Shown: positions 1 to 7,446, counted from the stretch's first letter. The stretch is 12,060 bases of DNA from CBDCYN01 sp965224205 (GCA_965224205.1 CBDCYN010000031.1:1-12060), one strand, 5' to 3'. A program made the numbers and translations. Notes: generated by a model from the sequence alone, not told the origin.

Positions 1-598
1 CCAATCGGCCGGTTTCTTCAGAACTCTCTAGGACCCTCAACCGGGGTTTGTGCGAGGCGTGATCGAACCCGATCGCCACATGGTTCGGCTCGTACGGCTC
101 CACATACTGGACAGGGAAATACTGCGGCCGCTGACCCGCCACGGCTAACCCGCCGTGGACGTTCAATTCTTTGATGGAGCCGTGGCCGGTGCCGTAGAGT
201 TGGCGAAGGCCCTGCTCAAACGCCTCGCGTTCCCCGGCCGCGACGCGCGGCAGCCACTCCAACGCCTCGATGTGAGGGTGGGTGCTTAGCAGCTGCCGAG
301 CAAACGCCCCGAACGTGTCCCGGTCGACGTGCGGCAGGGAATGAAAGAACGCCTTGAGAGCCAGGATCGTCTCGGTGCTCTGGGTCATCCCCATCTTGAC
401 CGCTTGGGCGCACTGCGAGGCGTCCTGCACGAACCGGGCCACGGCGGCGCGGCGCTCACGCTCGGTGATCGCTTCGTACACCATCACGGACGCCGCGACC
501 CCGCAACCGGCTACGAAGCAGATCAGGATCACCCGCGTCTTGGCCCCTTTCTCGATGGCCGGTGTCAGCGGCAGACCAGGGTCGGGGGCTGGGGGCAT
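1..598 (-). CDS. CHASE-domain membrane sensor protein (3' end outside window)
   Basis: The minus strand is open from an ATG at 596-598 to the left edge, giving 199 residues. An in-frame TAA lies seven codons upstream, so this is the first ATG available; no convincing Shine-Dalgarno is seen. Residues 1-20 are a short cytoplasmic tail, about 22-40 (ILICFVAGCGVAASVMV) form one membrane helix, and the rest resembles a periplasmic CHASE ligand-binding domain. The typical pattern is visible: IEALEWLPRV near 110-120, then a charged helix, RPQYFPVQYVEPY near 160-172, and IGFDHAS with ETG further on. CHASE domains normally sit in front of histidine kinase, diguanylate cyclase or adenylate cyclase modules, which would lie beyond base 1. 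The output domain is therefore unknown. It is divergent from the hydrolase gene at 910. Family assignment is from motif pattern only. Confidence 0.75.
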   Translation of the reverse strand, partial: MPPAPDPGLPLTPAIEKGAKTRVILICFVAGCGVAASVMVYEAITERERRAAVARFVQDASQCAQAVKMGMTQSTETILALKAFFHSLPHVDRDTFGAFARQLLSTHPHIEALEWLPRVAAGEREAFEQGLRQLYGTGHGSIKELNVHGGLAVAGQRPQYFPVQYVEPYEPNHVAIGFDHASHKPRLRVLESSEETGRL

Positions 599-909
599 GA
601 GGAGCTGTCCACGGGTTTATAGATATCACCGAACTAAACGGGTCCCAACCAATGGCCGCCACTTGATGGTTTTATCCACAGCCCACACCACCGCACCTGC
701 CACGAAACATCAACAGCGTGCGCCTCATGGCGACAATCTACCCCAAAAGGATACAAATGACATCGGTTACTCCTTTGGTACGAGTCTACTGATCCCCGAG
801 GAAAAAATGAGGCGTGATCCATGGTTGCGGCGTGGCGACAAGGAAATTCTCGGGTTCCCGACTATCCCCGACGCGGTGTATTCACACGCGACGTGTATAT
901 GATGGGTGG
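599..909. other. Divergent intergenic region
   Basis: This 311-base stretch separates two divergent genes. Coding potential on both strands looks poor apart from a short ORF at 807-902. It is more AT-rich than its surroundings around 605-680 and 740-810, as expected for promoters, but I could not find a well-spaced -35/-10 pair. A perfect match to the DnaA-box consensus TTATCCACA lies at 672-680; alone it is probably chance. No tRNA, CRISPR or transposon remnant is visible. Confidence 0.5.
807..902 (+). CDS. Possible 32-codon leader ORF upstream of the hydrolase gene
   Basis: An ATG at 807-809 follows AGGA at 799-802 with a 4-base A-rich spacer, one of the better ribosome binding sites in the window. 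The frame gives 31 residues (MRRDPWLRRGDKEILGFPTI then PDAVYSHATCI) and stops with TGA at 900-902, eight bases before the ATG of the hydrolase gene at 910. The peptide is basic at the start and resembles no family I know. It could be a leader peptide coupling translation to the downstream gene, a small protein, or a chance ORF. Conservation in relatives would decide. Confidence 0.22.
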   Translation: MRRDPWLRRGDKEILGFPTIPDAVYSHATCI

Positions 910-2092
910 ATGGCTCATCGGTTGATGATCGCGGTGGTGGTTGTCTATGTTTTCACGCTCGCCGGCGTGTGGTTCGCGCCCGGTCCGGTCGGTCATAAGC
1001 CCGGGCATTCTTCTCTATCCCCGCCGCCGCCCGCCCCCCGCAGCCCCGCAACCCCGCCGCGGCGCGACCCGGATCTGCCACGTTTGGGTTTTGCCATCAA
1101 CTTCCACCACACGCAGCGGTTCCCGGTCTACTTGGAAGCGATCGATGAGATCGCGGCGCTGGGGCTCGACGGTGTGGAGGTCGTCACCCCCGCTTTCCAG
1201 ACCAACGGCGCTTCAGACCAGATCCGCCTCGAGACCGGCCCCGGTCGCGGCCCGCAACGGTGGCAGCTCGTCGCGTTGCTCGAGCACGCCCGATCGCGTG
1301 GCCTTTCAACCACCCTGATGCCGGTGTTGCTGTTTACCGAACCCCGCGGCAACGAGTGGCGGGGTAAGATCCACCCCGACGACTGGGACGCGTGGTGGCG
1401 TAGCTACCGGGTGATGCTCCAAGAATTCCTGGACATCGGCCACCGTGGCCGGGGTCGACACCTTCTGTGTGGGTTCCGAGCTGCTAAGCACCGAGAAGCA
1501 GGTCGACCGCTGGCGGGAACTCATCGCCTACGCCCGCCGCCGGTTCTCGGGCCGGCTGATCTACTCGACCAACTGGGATCACTACCACGTCCCCACACTG
1601 TGGCGGGACCTCGACATGATCGGGATCAGCGCGTACTGGGACCTCACGACCCTCACCGACTCCGACCAACCAGACCTCGAAGCCGCTACCCAAAGATGGC
1701 GACAGATCCGTGAAAAAATCATTGCGTTCGCCCGGGACCAGAACCGTCCGGTGCTGTTCACCGAGGTCGGGTACCCGAGCCTGCCGTGGGCATTGAAGGA
1801 CCCGTGGAACTACGTGAACTCAGAGCAAGCCACCGCCGACCCATACGCCCAGGCCAAAGGGTACCAGGCGTTCCTCGAAGCGTGGTCGGATCTCCTGGTC
1901 GCGGGTTCCCCAGCCCGCCGTATCGAAAGCAAGCAGCCCCACCCGGGATTGGCCGGCGTGTTCTTCTACGCGTGGGACCCCTACCATCAAGGCGGACCCG
2001 ACGATACGGGTTACGGCATCCGCGGCAAGCCGGCGTTGGATCAGCTGCGGAGATTTCTTGCCAAGCGGACCCGTCGGGTCAACCCCGGTTGA
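910..2092 (+). pseudogene. GH113-like TIM-barrel glycoside hydrolase, interrupted by a +1 frameshift
   Basis: The reading frame starts at ATG 910 and moves to the next frame near 1438. Removing one G of the pair at 1438-1439 joins the halves into 393 residues, reading LDIATVAGVDTFCVGSELLS across the join. Residues 1-22 (MAHRLMIAVVVVYVFTLAGV...) form a signal peptide or membrane anchor, followed by a Pro-rich linker (about 37-58) and a TIM barrel beginning at LGFAINF. The motif CVGSELLSTE carries the likely acid/base Glu and VLFTEVGYPS the likely nucleophile Glu, as in GH113 mannanases and related GTA-type TIM barrels. The end (GVFFYAWDPYHQGG, then GIRGKPA) is also family-typical. Homology runs the full length on both sides of the shift, so this is either a sequencing error or a recent mutation. 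Substrate is unknown; a beta-linked polysaccharide is a guess. Start chosen because the signal sequence begins there; only a weak GGGTGG precedes it. Confidence 0.75.
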
Positions 2093-2093
2093 C
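2078..2093. repeat. Inverted repeat over the hydrolase stop codon
   Basis: GTCAACC at 2078-2084 and GGTTGAC at 2087-2093 are perfect inverted arms separated by CC. The TGA stop codon (2090-2092) lies in the right arm. The loop is too tight for all seven pairs to form in RNA. The same arm sequence recurs in the nested repeat at 6032-6087. Confidence 0.5.
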
Positions 2094-2100
2094 GGTTCAA

Positions 2101-2175
2101 ACGCAGGGCGACGTCACCTGGTCTCTAGGTGATCTGCGTCGAATGAAAACCGCTCGTCCTTGCCTGTGCAGGACG
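2101..2175 (+). terminator. Two tandem hairpins downstream of the hydrolase gene
   Basis: Hairpin 1 has an inner stem TCACCT (2114-2119) with AGGTGA (2127-2132) around a 7-base loop, and an outer stem ACGCAG (2101-2106) with CTGCGT (2134-2139), separated by an asymmetric internal loop. Hairpin 2 pairs CGTCCT (2155-2160) with AGGACG (2170-2175). No T-run follows either one, so they are not classical intrinsic terminators. The position, just after a stop codon and before a tRNA gene, suggests a 3'-end or termination role. A small structured RNA is possible. Confidence 0.35.
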
Positions 2176-2197
2176 GTCTGAAAATCAAGATCGCGGA

Positions 2198-2226
2198 TTG
2201 ACGTACGCGCGGGCGTTACATACAAC
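2198..2226 (+). promoter_or_regulatory. Candidate sigma70-type promoter for tRNA-Arg
   Basis: TTGACG at 2198-2203 matches the -35 consensus at 5 of 6 positions. It is followed by a 17-base spacer and TACAAC at 2221-2226, which matches the -10 consensus at 4 of 6. The predicted start lies near 2233, about 40 bases before the mature tRNA. Spacing and position fit, but this is only a consensus match. Confidence 0.4.
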
Positions 2227-2273
2227 ATGAGGCGGACTCAACGCTTGAGATTGTCTTGGATCGTCAGGCTTTA

Positions 2274-2347
<74 letters not shown>

Positions 2348-2701
2348 TTGGTCATACGCATCGCGTACCAAAGCACCGCGTCGCGTAGGCATTGGACACC
2401 GAAAATTTTCCTGCCGCGTCCATGAATCACGCTATAGTTGCGCCCTCATCCTGGATGGGTCGATCACATACCTCATCGTCCTGTGTACAGGGCCGGGGTT
2501 TTGCATTCGCGTGCCCTGCCAGCAAGACACTGATCACCGATGAAGGCACGACATGAATGATCGACGCGGCGTCGCCACCGCCGGGGGGCGAACCAGCCCG
2601 CGACGCAGGTCTTTGAACCGCGACGCGCACCGCCTACAAGACGTCTGCACCACGAACGGCGGGTTTGCCTGTCTCTGGGAAGATCGATACTTTCACATGG
2701 A
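2348..2701. other. Intergenic region between tRNA-Arg and the GT2 gene
   Basis: This 354-base stretch holds no recognisable gene. A TATAGT hexamer at 2433-2438 could be a -10 box for the glycosyltransferase gene, but no good -35 lies at the right distance. A 53-codon ORF (2553-2714) starts after GAAGG and runs into the glycosyltransferase gene in another frame; it is listed separately. I see no copy of the tRNA 3' end here that would indicate an attachment site. Confidence 0.4.
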
Positions 2702-2714
2702 ATGCCGCGCGACG
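2553..2714 (+). CDS. Possible small ORF overlapping the start of the GT2 gene
   Basis: ATG at 2553 follows GAAGG about 7 bases upstream and opens a frame of about 53 codons ending in a TGA just inside the glycosyltransferase gene, in a different frame. The product begins MNDRRGVATAGGRTSPRRRS and ends with an aromatic- and Cys-containing tail (FACLWEDRYFHMECRAT). It matches nothing I recognise. The overlap with the next start would allow translational coupling, which could matter because the GT2 start has no good ribosome binding site of its own. A chance ORF in GC-rich DNA is equally possible. Confidence 0.2.
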
Positions 2715-3574
2715 TGAAAACCACCGGGATCAGGGGCGGTGACTTAGCGCCGGGTTTTTCACCGGTCGTCGTCGCCCCCACCTATAACAACGGCCGCACC
2801 CTGCGTTCGATCGTCCAGCGGATCCAGGCTCACCACCTGCCCCTGATCGTGGTCAACGACGGGTCGACCGACGAGACCCCGCAGATCCTCAAGCGCTTGC
2901 AACTCACCGCGGACCCCGGCGCGTGTACCGCCTACTTGGCTCACCGTCGCAACCTGGGCAAAGCCGCCGCCCTGTACACCGGCTTCCGCGCCGCCCGCCG
3001 CCTCGGCTACACCCACGCGGTCACCATCGATACCGACGGCCAGCACGACCCCCACCAGCTGCCGCAGCTGGTGCACCTATCCCGGCGATGCCCCACGGCG
3101 TTGGTCATCGGGGTCCGTGACCCTCGCCTGGACGGGTACCCTCGACGTAGCCTGCTGGGCCGGCAACTCAGCAACCTGATGATCCGCCTCGAGAGCGGCG
3201 TGCGCGTCTTGGATAGCCAATGCGGCATGCGGGTCTACCCTCTGGCGCTGATCGAGCGCGTACGGTGCCGAACCGGTCGGTTCAATTTTGAAACCGAGGT
3301 CGTCACACGCTGGGCCTGGAGCGGGTACCGCGTGATCGAAACCCCGATCACCAGCCGATACCTGCCCCCGGGTCAGCGGGTGAGTCACTTCCGCCCGTGG
3401 TCGGATACGATCCGCAGCGTCGCGATGCACGTCAGGCTGGTTTGCCAAGCCCCACTTCAGCGGCGCCAGTCCCGGCGGATCGGCCGCCGCTTCGGCGAAC
3501 CCCACCGCGGCGACTCCGCCCGGCCATCTCAGAATCTAGGCACCCATCCCCACGTGACCGCCAATCCACCGTGA
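2702..3574 (+). CDS. Family 2 glycosyltransferase (DPM1-like, APE-locus type)
   Basis: The 290-residue protein has a GT-A fold signature. VAPTYNN (24-30) and VNDGSTDET (51-59) form the nucleotide-sugar site, NLGKAAAL (84-91) follows, and TIDTDGQHDP (108-117) carries the metal-binding DxD (D110, D112). The second half shows DSQCGMRVYP, FNFETEVV and SRYLPPGQRVSHFRPW, typical of soluble GT2 proteins encoded in aryl polyene loci. There is no membrane helix, so it probably works at the inner face of the cytoplasmic membrane, transferring a sugar to a lipid or to the pigment. About 45 C-terminal residues are Arg/Pro-rich and probably disordered. It converges on the minus-strand pigment genes, ending 31 bases from the lipoprotein stop. 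ATG 2702 is used because conserved sequence starts at residue 20; only GGGAAG about 20 bases upstream resembles a binding site. Acceptor and sugar are unknown. Confidence 0.82.
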   Translation: MPRDVKTTGIRGGDLAPGFSPVVVAPTYNNGRTLRSIVQRIQAHHLPLIVVNDGSTDETPQILKRLQLTADPGACTAYLAHRRNLGKAAALYTGFRAARRLGYTHAVTIDTDGQHDPHQLPQLVHLSRRCPTALVIGVRDPRLDGYPRRSLLGRQLSNLMIRLESGVRVLDSQCGMRVYPLALIERVRCRTGRFNFETEVVTRWAWSGYRVIETPITSRYLPPGQRVSHFRPWSDTIRSVAMHVRLVCQAPLQRRQSRRIGRRFGEPHRGDSARPSQNLGTHPHVTANPP

Positions 3575-3605
3575 CGCCCACCATGACCGTTTCAAGGCCC
3601 GAGGT

Positions 3606-4403
3606 CTACTCTTGACGGACGGCTCGAGCCGGCGGCGATAGCGCCCCGGGCCGGAGGGGGGCATTGATCTGCGGGTCATGAAGAGAGATCTCGATCGTGC
3701 CCTGGCTGTGGGATAGCCGCATCCGCGTCGCGATGACGATCCCCCGGACACCCCGGACCCCTCGTGGCCCCGACACGGATCGAAACCCTTCAAGCTCTAG
3801 CCGAAACGGCTCGCTCGACCCGGCCGCGCGCTCGAGGCGATAAGACGACAACCCCCCCGTAGCCTGGTCGACGACCCATGTGGCGTAGAAGTCTCCGTCC
3901 GCGGCGCTGCGCACGTGGGCTAACCGATCCCTGTTGTCTAGGACGTTCAGATCAGCGGTGTTCAGGTCGCGGGTCGCTTGGATCCACAGGCCAAATGGGT
4001 CGAGGTCGACGTGTCGCAACAACCCGCCCAGGCGATCAGGCACGTCCTCAGCGGTCCATACCCACAAACCCTCGGGGGCCCGGGTGACGTCCAACACCGC
4101 CTGCGACGCCTTCCAAGCCCGCAGACGCCACCGACCCGGCACTCGAGCAACGAACGCTCCTTCCAAACGAGCCCCCGACCCACCACGTTTCTTGACCGTT
4201 ATAGAACAACGACCAGCCAAGGATTCGACCGCCTCGGCGTGCTGGTGGTGGCGTTCGATCACCGCCACGAGCTGCGACTGGGTCATCTTCGGGTAGGGCC
4301 CCTGGCAGCTGGCCAGCAAGCACAGGACCGATAGATAAACCCACGCCCCCGGGACGGCGGCTGGCCGGGGCGTAACTATCATTCGGGCATTTTTATGACG
4401 CAT
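3606..4403 (-). CDS. LolA-like outer membrane lipoprotein
   Basis: This 265-residue protein has a signal peptide with hydrophobic core VYLSVLCL (22-29) and a lipobox LASC, giving lipidated Cys33. Gln at +2 argues for transfer to the outer membrane, because there is no Asp retention signal. The mature part begins with a helix (MTQSQLVAVIERHHQHAEAV) and continues in alternating strands such as RWRLRAWKAS and GFRSVSGPRGVRGVRGIVIA. That layout suggests the open beta-barrel fold of LolA/LolB-type proteins that carry hydrophobic molecules. LolA-like proteins are regular members of aryl polyene loci and are thought to help carry the lipid-linked pigment to the outer membrane. It is last in the minus-strand gene string, 63 bases after the ligase. 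A second start, ATG at 4382 (residue 8), is possible; neither has a clear Shine-Dalgarno. Lipoprotein status is firm, LolA-like fold is inferred. Confidence 0.7.
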   Translation of the reverse strand: MRHKNARMIVTPRPAAVPGAWVYLSVLCLLASCQGPYPKMTQSQLVAVIERHHQHAEAVESLAGRCSITVKKRGGSGARLEGAFVARVPGRWRLRAWKASQAVLDVTRAPEGLWVWTAEDVPDRLGGLLRHVDLDPFGLWIQATRDLNTADLNVLDNRDRLAHVRSAADGDFYATWVVDQATGGLSSYRLERAAGSSEPFRLELEGFRSVSGPRGVRGVRGIVIATRMRLSHSQGTIEISLHDPQINAPLRPGALSPPARAVRQE

Positions 4404-4466
4404 GAAACGAATGTTAACCCCACCATCCGACCATCACGTGCTACCTCTGGGCCAACGACGCACGAA

Positions 4467-6002
4467 TCACACCGACGCATCGGTGCCCGTGATCGTGCCG
4501 GCTTCTACCGCCCGGCGGTCGACCTTCCCGTTTGCGAGTCTCGGCAAGCGGTCGACCACTTCAAACACGCGAGGCACTTTATGAGCGGCCATCCGGGCCC
4601 GCGAAAACCGACGCAGCTGCTCGGGTTCGGGCCGGCGCTGGCCTTGGGCGGTCACAACCGCTCGAAGCCGGTTGAGGGTCTGGCTTACCGGTATCGTCGT
4701 CACCACGCACTGCCCGACGTCGGGGTGCTCGCAGATCACCTGCTCGACTTCCAGTGGATTGACCTTCAACCCACCCACATCGATCAGCAGTTTCAAGCGG
4801 CCCGTCACGTGTACGCAGCCTTGCTCATCGATCCTGCCCAGGTCTCCGGTCATAAAAAAACCGTGATGATGTTCATCAAGCGGCTCGCCCAGGTAGCCCT
4901 CAAGCATCGACGGCGCCCGGACCGCGATCTGCCCCATGCCGCCCGGGGGCACGCACTGCCCGCGCTTCTGCGGATCGGCATCAAGAATTTTGACCACGAC
5001 CCCCTCCATCGGCCAACCCACGTTCGTCGCGCTGGGCGTGCAGGCCGATGGCGGCAGGAACGTCACCGACCCCGCCTCGGTACAGCCATAGAGCTGCCCC
5101 ATCGGCAGGTTCAGCGACGTTCTAAGCCGGGCCAAGACGGATCCAGAAATCGGCCCCCCCGCCGAATACGCGCACCGCAACGCCCCCACACCCTGTTCGG
5201 TGTCTTGATCATCGAGCCGGCTCATCGCTTCGAACATAAACGGCACCCCCGGGAACACGGTCACCCCCTCGTGCCGAAACCCGTCCATCACCGTCGGTAA
5301 ATCGAACCCGTCACACAACACCACACCCGCCCCCGCCCACACCGGGGCCAGCAGGCCGTGCTCCATCCCGTACGAATGGCTCATCGGCAACGTCGTCAGC
5401 ACCGCGTCCGTGGGGCCAAGGCCTAACGCTCGCACGCAGTTCGAAGCCACCGCGTCCAGCGACCCGAAGCTGCGGCGCACGATCTTGGGCCGGGCCGTGG
5501 TCCCGGAGCTCAGCAGGTAAAGCTCGCCCCGTTCACCGGCTTCCAGGGCACCCGACCACCGCTTGCCCTCCACGCAGCCGTCATCCTCGCGGCCATAGCC
5601 CGGCCCACCACCCGCAACCAGGCGATCGATCGCCAGCAAATGCCGGACGCGCCCCTTTAAGATCTCCAATCCTGAATCAGACCCGATGCACGCCGCTGCG
5701 TCGGATCGGCTCGCGGCCTCGCGCAGCTCTCGCGCAGACAGCCGAGGTGAAACCGGCCATAGCTTGACGTCCGCACACAATGCCCCGAGAAACGCCACCG
5801 GCACCGCGACCCGGTTGGGGCAGCTTAGCAAAACCACCTCGCCGGGTTGTATGACCCGCCTTAACTGCGACGCCACGCTCATCACGGCACGAGCCAGCTG
5901 CCGGTACGTCAACCGTATCCCCGACGGGATCTCTCGAAACGCGACCGCTTCGGGCCGTTGCTGAGCGTGCTCGCCGAGTTTTTGAAGGATCATGACCGTC
6001 AC
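4467..6002 (-). CDS. Adenylate-forming acyl/aryl ligase (AMP-dependent synthetase, ApeH/XanA2-like role)
   Basis: From GTG 6002 this is 511 residues of the ANL superfamily, which activates a carboxylate with ATP and transfers it to CoA or a carrier-protein thiol. Visible motifs: phosphate loop LSSGTTARPK (166-175, with Ala for the usual second Gly), YGCTEAG (305-311), TGDLG (385-389), GRLKLLIDVGGLKVNPLEVE (401-420) spanning the hinge, and catalytic Lys in NGKVDRR (K493). Beside a chorismatase and KS-CLF, the likely job is loading a hydroxybenzoate starter onto an acyl carrier protein, as in aryl polyene and xanthomonadin pathways. GTG 6002 is preferred because GGAG precedes it by 5 bases and homology starts soon after (LQKLGEHAQQRPEAVAFRE). 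ATG 5993 and ATG 6059 are alternatives; the last would put an inverted repeat over its start codon. It follows the halogenase by 69 bases. Substrate is inferred from context. Confidence 0.85.
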   Translation of the reverse strand: MTVMILQKLGEHAQQRPEAVAFREIPSGIRLTYRQLARAVMSVASQLRRVIQPGEVVLLSCPNRVAVPVAFLGALCADVKLWPVSPRLSARELREAASRSDAAACIGSDSGLEILKGRVRHLLAIDRLVAGGGPGYGREDDGCVEGKRWSGALEAGERGELYLLSSGTTARPKIVRRSFGSLDAVASNCVRALGLGPTDAVLTTLPMSHSYGMEHGLLAPVWAGAGVVLCDGFDLPTVMDGFRHEGVTVFPGVPFMFEAMSRLDDQDTEQGVGALRCAYSAGGPISGSVLARLRTSLNLPMGQLYGCTEAGSVTFLPPSACTPSATNVGWPMEGVVVKILDADPQKRGQCVPPGGMGQIAVRAPSMLEGYLGEPLDEHHHGFFMTGDLGRIDEQGCVHVTGRLKLLIDVGGLKVNPLEVEQVICEHPDVGQCVVTTIPVSQTLNRLRAVVTAQGQRRPEPEQLRRFSRARMAAHKVPRVFEVVDRLPRLANGKVDRRAVEAGTITGTDASV

Positions 6003-6031
6003 GTCCGCTCCGTGATGCGATGGTTGGACGC

Positions 6032-6087
6032 GGGTCAACCTATACAGGTCAACCCACATGGGTTGACTGACCTACGTCGGTTGACCC
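6032..6087. repeat. Nested inverted repeat between halogenase and ligase genes
   Basis: Outer arms are GGGTCAACC (6032-6040) and GGTTGACCC (6079-6087), a perfect 9-base match. Inner arms are GTCAACCCA (6048-6056) and TGGGTTGAC (6059-6067), also perfect over 9 bases with only CA between. All four arms share the core GTCAACC or its complement. The element covers the halogenase stop codon (6072-6074) and the space before the ligase. It could be an operator for a dimeric regulator, or an mRNA structure that sets ligase expression relative to the halogenase. Confidence 0.55.
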
Positions 6088-7439
6088 ACATGCTCTGCCG
6101 GTGGCGATGAGGCGTCTACCAAACCCGCGTACGAACCGACCGCCTCGCGGCGAACCTGCCCACCCGACACCTCTTGAGCCAGCAAAGAGAAACGGGCACG
6201 ACGCGGGGTTAGGGCGATGTGCCGCTGTATCTTGATAAACCACTCCAGCAGCTCTAACCGCCACCGTACCGACCAGGGCGCCTCGGGCACCGCGTGGCCG
6301 GTCAGGATCGACAACAACGCCCGGTGCACCCCCAAAGGCCCCTGCCCCTCCAAGAAAAGCTCCCGGAACGCGTGGTCGTAAAAATGCGTGATCAGCCACA
6401 GGTACCGGTCAAGGCTCTTGCGCCAATACGCGATGTATCGCTTCCGCTGCGCCCTGGGGGGGCGGTGGTGGTGGATGATCCCGATGACATGCTCCGCCGC
6501 CCGCCGACCCGATGACATCGCCAGGTGCACCCCCGTGGAGAAAACAGGATCGATAAACGCCGCCGCGTCCCCGACCAGGAAATACCCCGGACCGGCCACC
6601 GGCCCACACACGTACGTAAAATCCGCCGCGGTGTAGTTATCGTCCGGCCCCACGGCCTGCCGCATCCGATCGCGGATCATCGGGCACCGCTCGATCCCCC
6701 AGGCCAGCATCTTGCGCGAGGGCACCCCGACCGACCGGGCCGCAGCCGCGTCCATGACCAAACCCACACTCGTGCGCGTCTCATTAAGCGGGATCAACCA
6801 GAACCACCCCTCATCGCACAACGCGAAACCCGGGTAACCCCCTTCACGTCCGCGGTGGCGCCACACGTGGTCGTAGTGGGCGAAATAAGCGACCTTCCCC
6901 AGGTCCGGATGATCGATCTTGCGGCGCGAACCGAGGTGCCGACCCAACGCGGTCGACTGCCCGCTGGCGTCGATGACATACCTGCCGCGCACCGGCCCCT
7001 GATCGGTGGTCACACAAACCTCGCCGTCCTCGAGCCGGGTGACTTCCTTCGCCGCAGCGCCCGTGTACAGCTGCGCCCCGTCAGCCACAGCCCGGTCAAG
7101 CAGAAGCTTGTCAAACGCCGCACGCTCGAGGTTAAAGGTACGGGGGTTCTGGCTCATTAGCTCGATATCGAAGTGATAACACGTCGTCGCCCCGCCGTGG
7201 CCCATCCCGAACTCGGCCCCGAATTTCGGCACGTGGGCCAGCCGTTCGACCGACCCGAGCAACCCCAGCTCACGCAGTAGGTCATAGTTCGCCGGCAGGA
7301 ACGACTCGCCGATATGAAACCTCGGGAACCCCGACCGTTCTAAGACCGCGACCTCCAGGCCCGCCCGGGCCAAGACCATCGCCGCGGTCGCTCCCCCTGG
7401 CCCACCCCCGATGACCACAGCGTCGTAAAAATGATCCAC
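6072..7439 (-). CDS. Flavin-dependent halogenase-type FAD monooxygenase
   Basis: From GTG 7439 the protein has 455 residues. GGGPGG (11-16) with E34 in VLER binds FAD; GESFLP (44-49) and a Lys in HVPKFGAEF (K72) match flavin-dependent halogenases, where a Lys forms the haloamine or guides HOX. GWFWLIP (211-217) is the W-x-W-x-I-P motif of the group, and GDAAAFIDPVFSTGV (290-304) combines the second FAD motif with the F-x-x-P-x-x-S-x-G signature. The family oxidises chloride or bromide with FADH2 from a separate reductase. Xanthomonadins are brominated aryl polyenes, so halogenation of the aryl head or chain is the obvious role. A geranylgeranyl-reductase-like oxidoreductase is the alternative. 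GTG 7439 is preferred over an upstream TTG (7487): GGGGAG lies 11 bases before it, it sits 7 bases after the chorismatase stop, and the sequence then begins DHFYDAVVIGGG as usual. Confidence 0.8.
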   Translation of the reverse strand: MDHFYDAVVIGGGPGGATAAMVLARAGLEVAVLERSGFPRFHIGESFLPANYDLLRELGLLGSVERLAHVPKFGAEFGMGHGGATTCYHFDIELMSQNPRTFNLERAAFDKLLLDRAVADGAQLYTGAAAKEVTRLEDGEVCVTTDQGPVRGRYVIDASGQSTALGRHLGSRRKIDHPDLGKVAYFAHYDHVWRHRGREGGYPGFALCDEGWFWLIPLNETRTSVGLVMDAAAARSVGVPSRKMLAWGIERCPMIRDRMRQAVGPDDNYTAADFTYVCGPVAGPGYFLVGDAAAFIDPVFSTGVHLAMSSGRRAAEHVIGIIHHHRPPRAQRKRYIAYWRKSLDRYLWLITHFYDHAFRELFLEGQGPLGVHRALLSILTGHAVPEAPWSVRWRLELLEWFIKIQRHIALTPRRARFSLLAQEVSGGQVRREAVGSYAGLVDASSPPAEHVGQPT

Positions 7440-7446
7440 GGCTGGT

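Noticed and set aside
672..680. Perfect DnaA-box match TTATCCACA, considered as a replication origin
   Set aside because: Only one box, no cluster, no AT-rich unwinding element and no dnaA, dnaN or parAB nearby; one 9-base match in 12 kb can arise by chance.
1019..1070. C-rich low-complexity run, considered as a structural DNA element
   Set aside because: It encodes the Pro-rich linker after the hydrolase signal sequence, which explains the composition.
2406..2438. TATAGT as a -10 box for the GT2 gene
   Set aside because: No -35-like hexamer at 16-18 bases; the nearest, TTTTCC, is 21 bases away.
4395..5300. Plus-strand 301-codon ORF
   Set aside because: Antisense to the adenylate-forming ligase; rich in Arg, His and Pro with no family motif, as expected for a shadow of GC-rich coding DNA.
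6525..7160. Plus-strand 211-codon ORF
   Set aside because: Antisense to the halogenase-type gene; composition is that of a shadow ORF.
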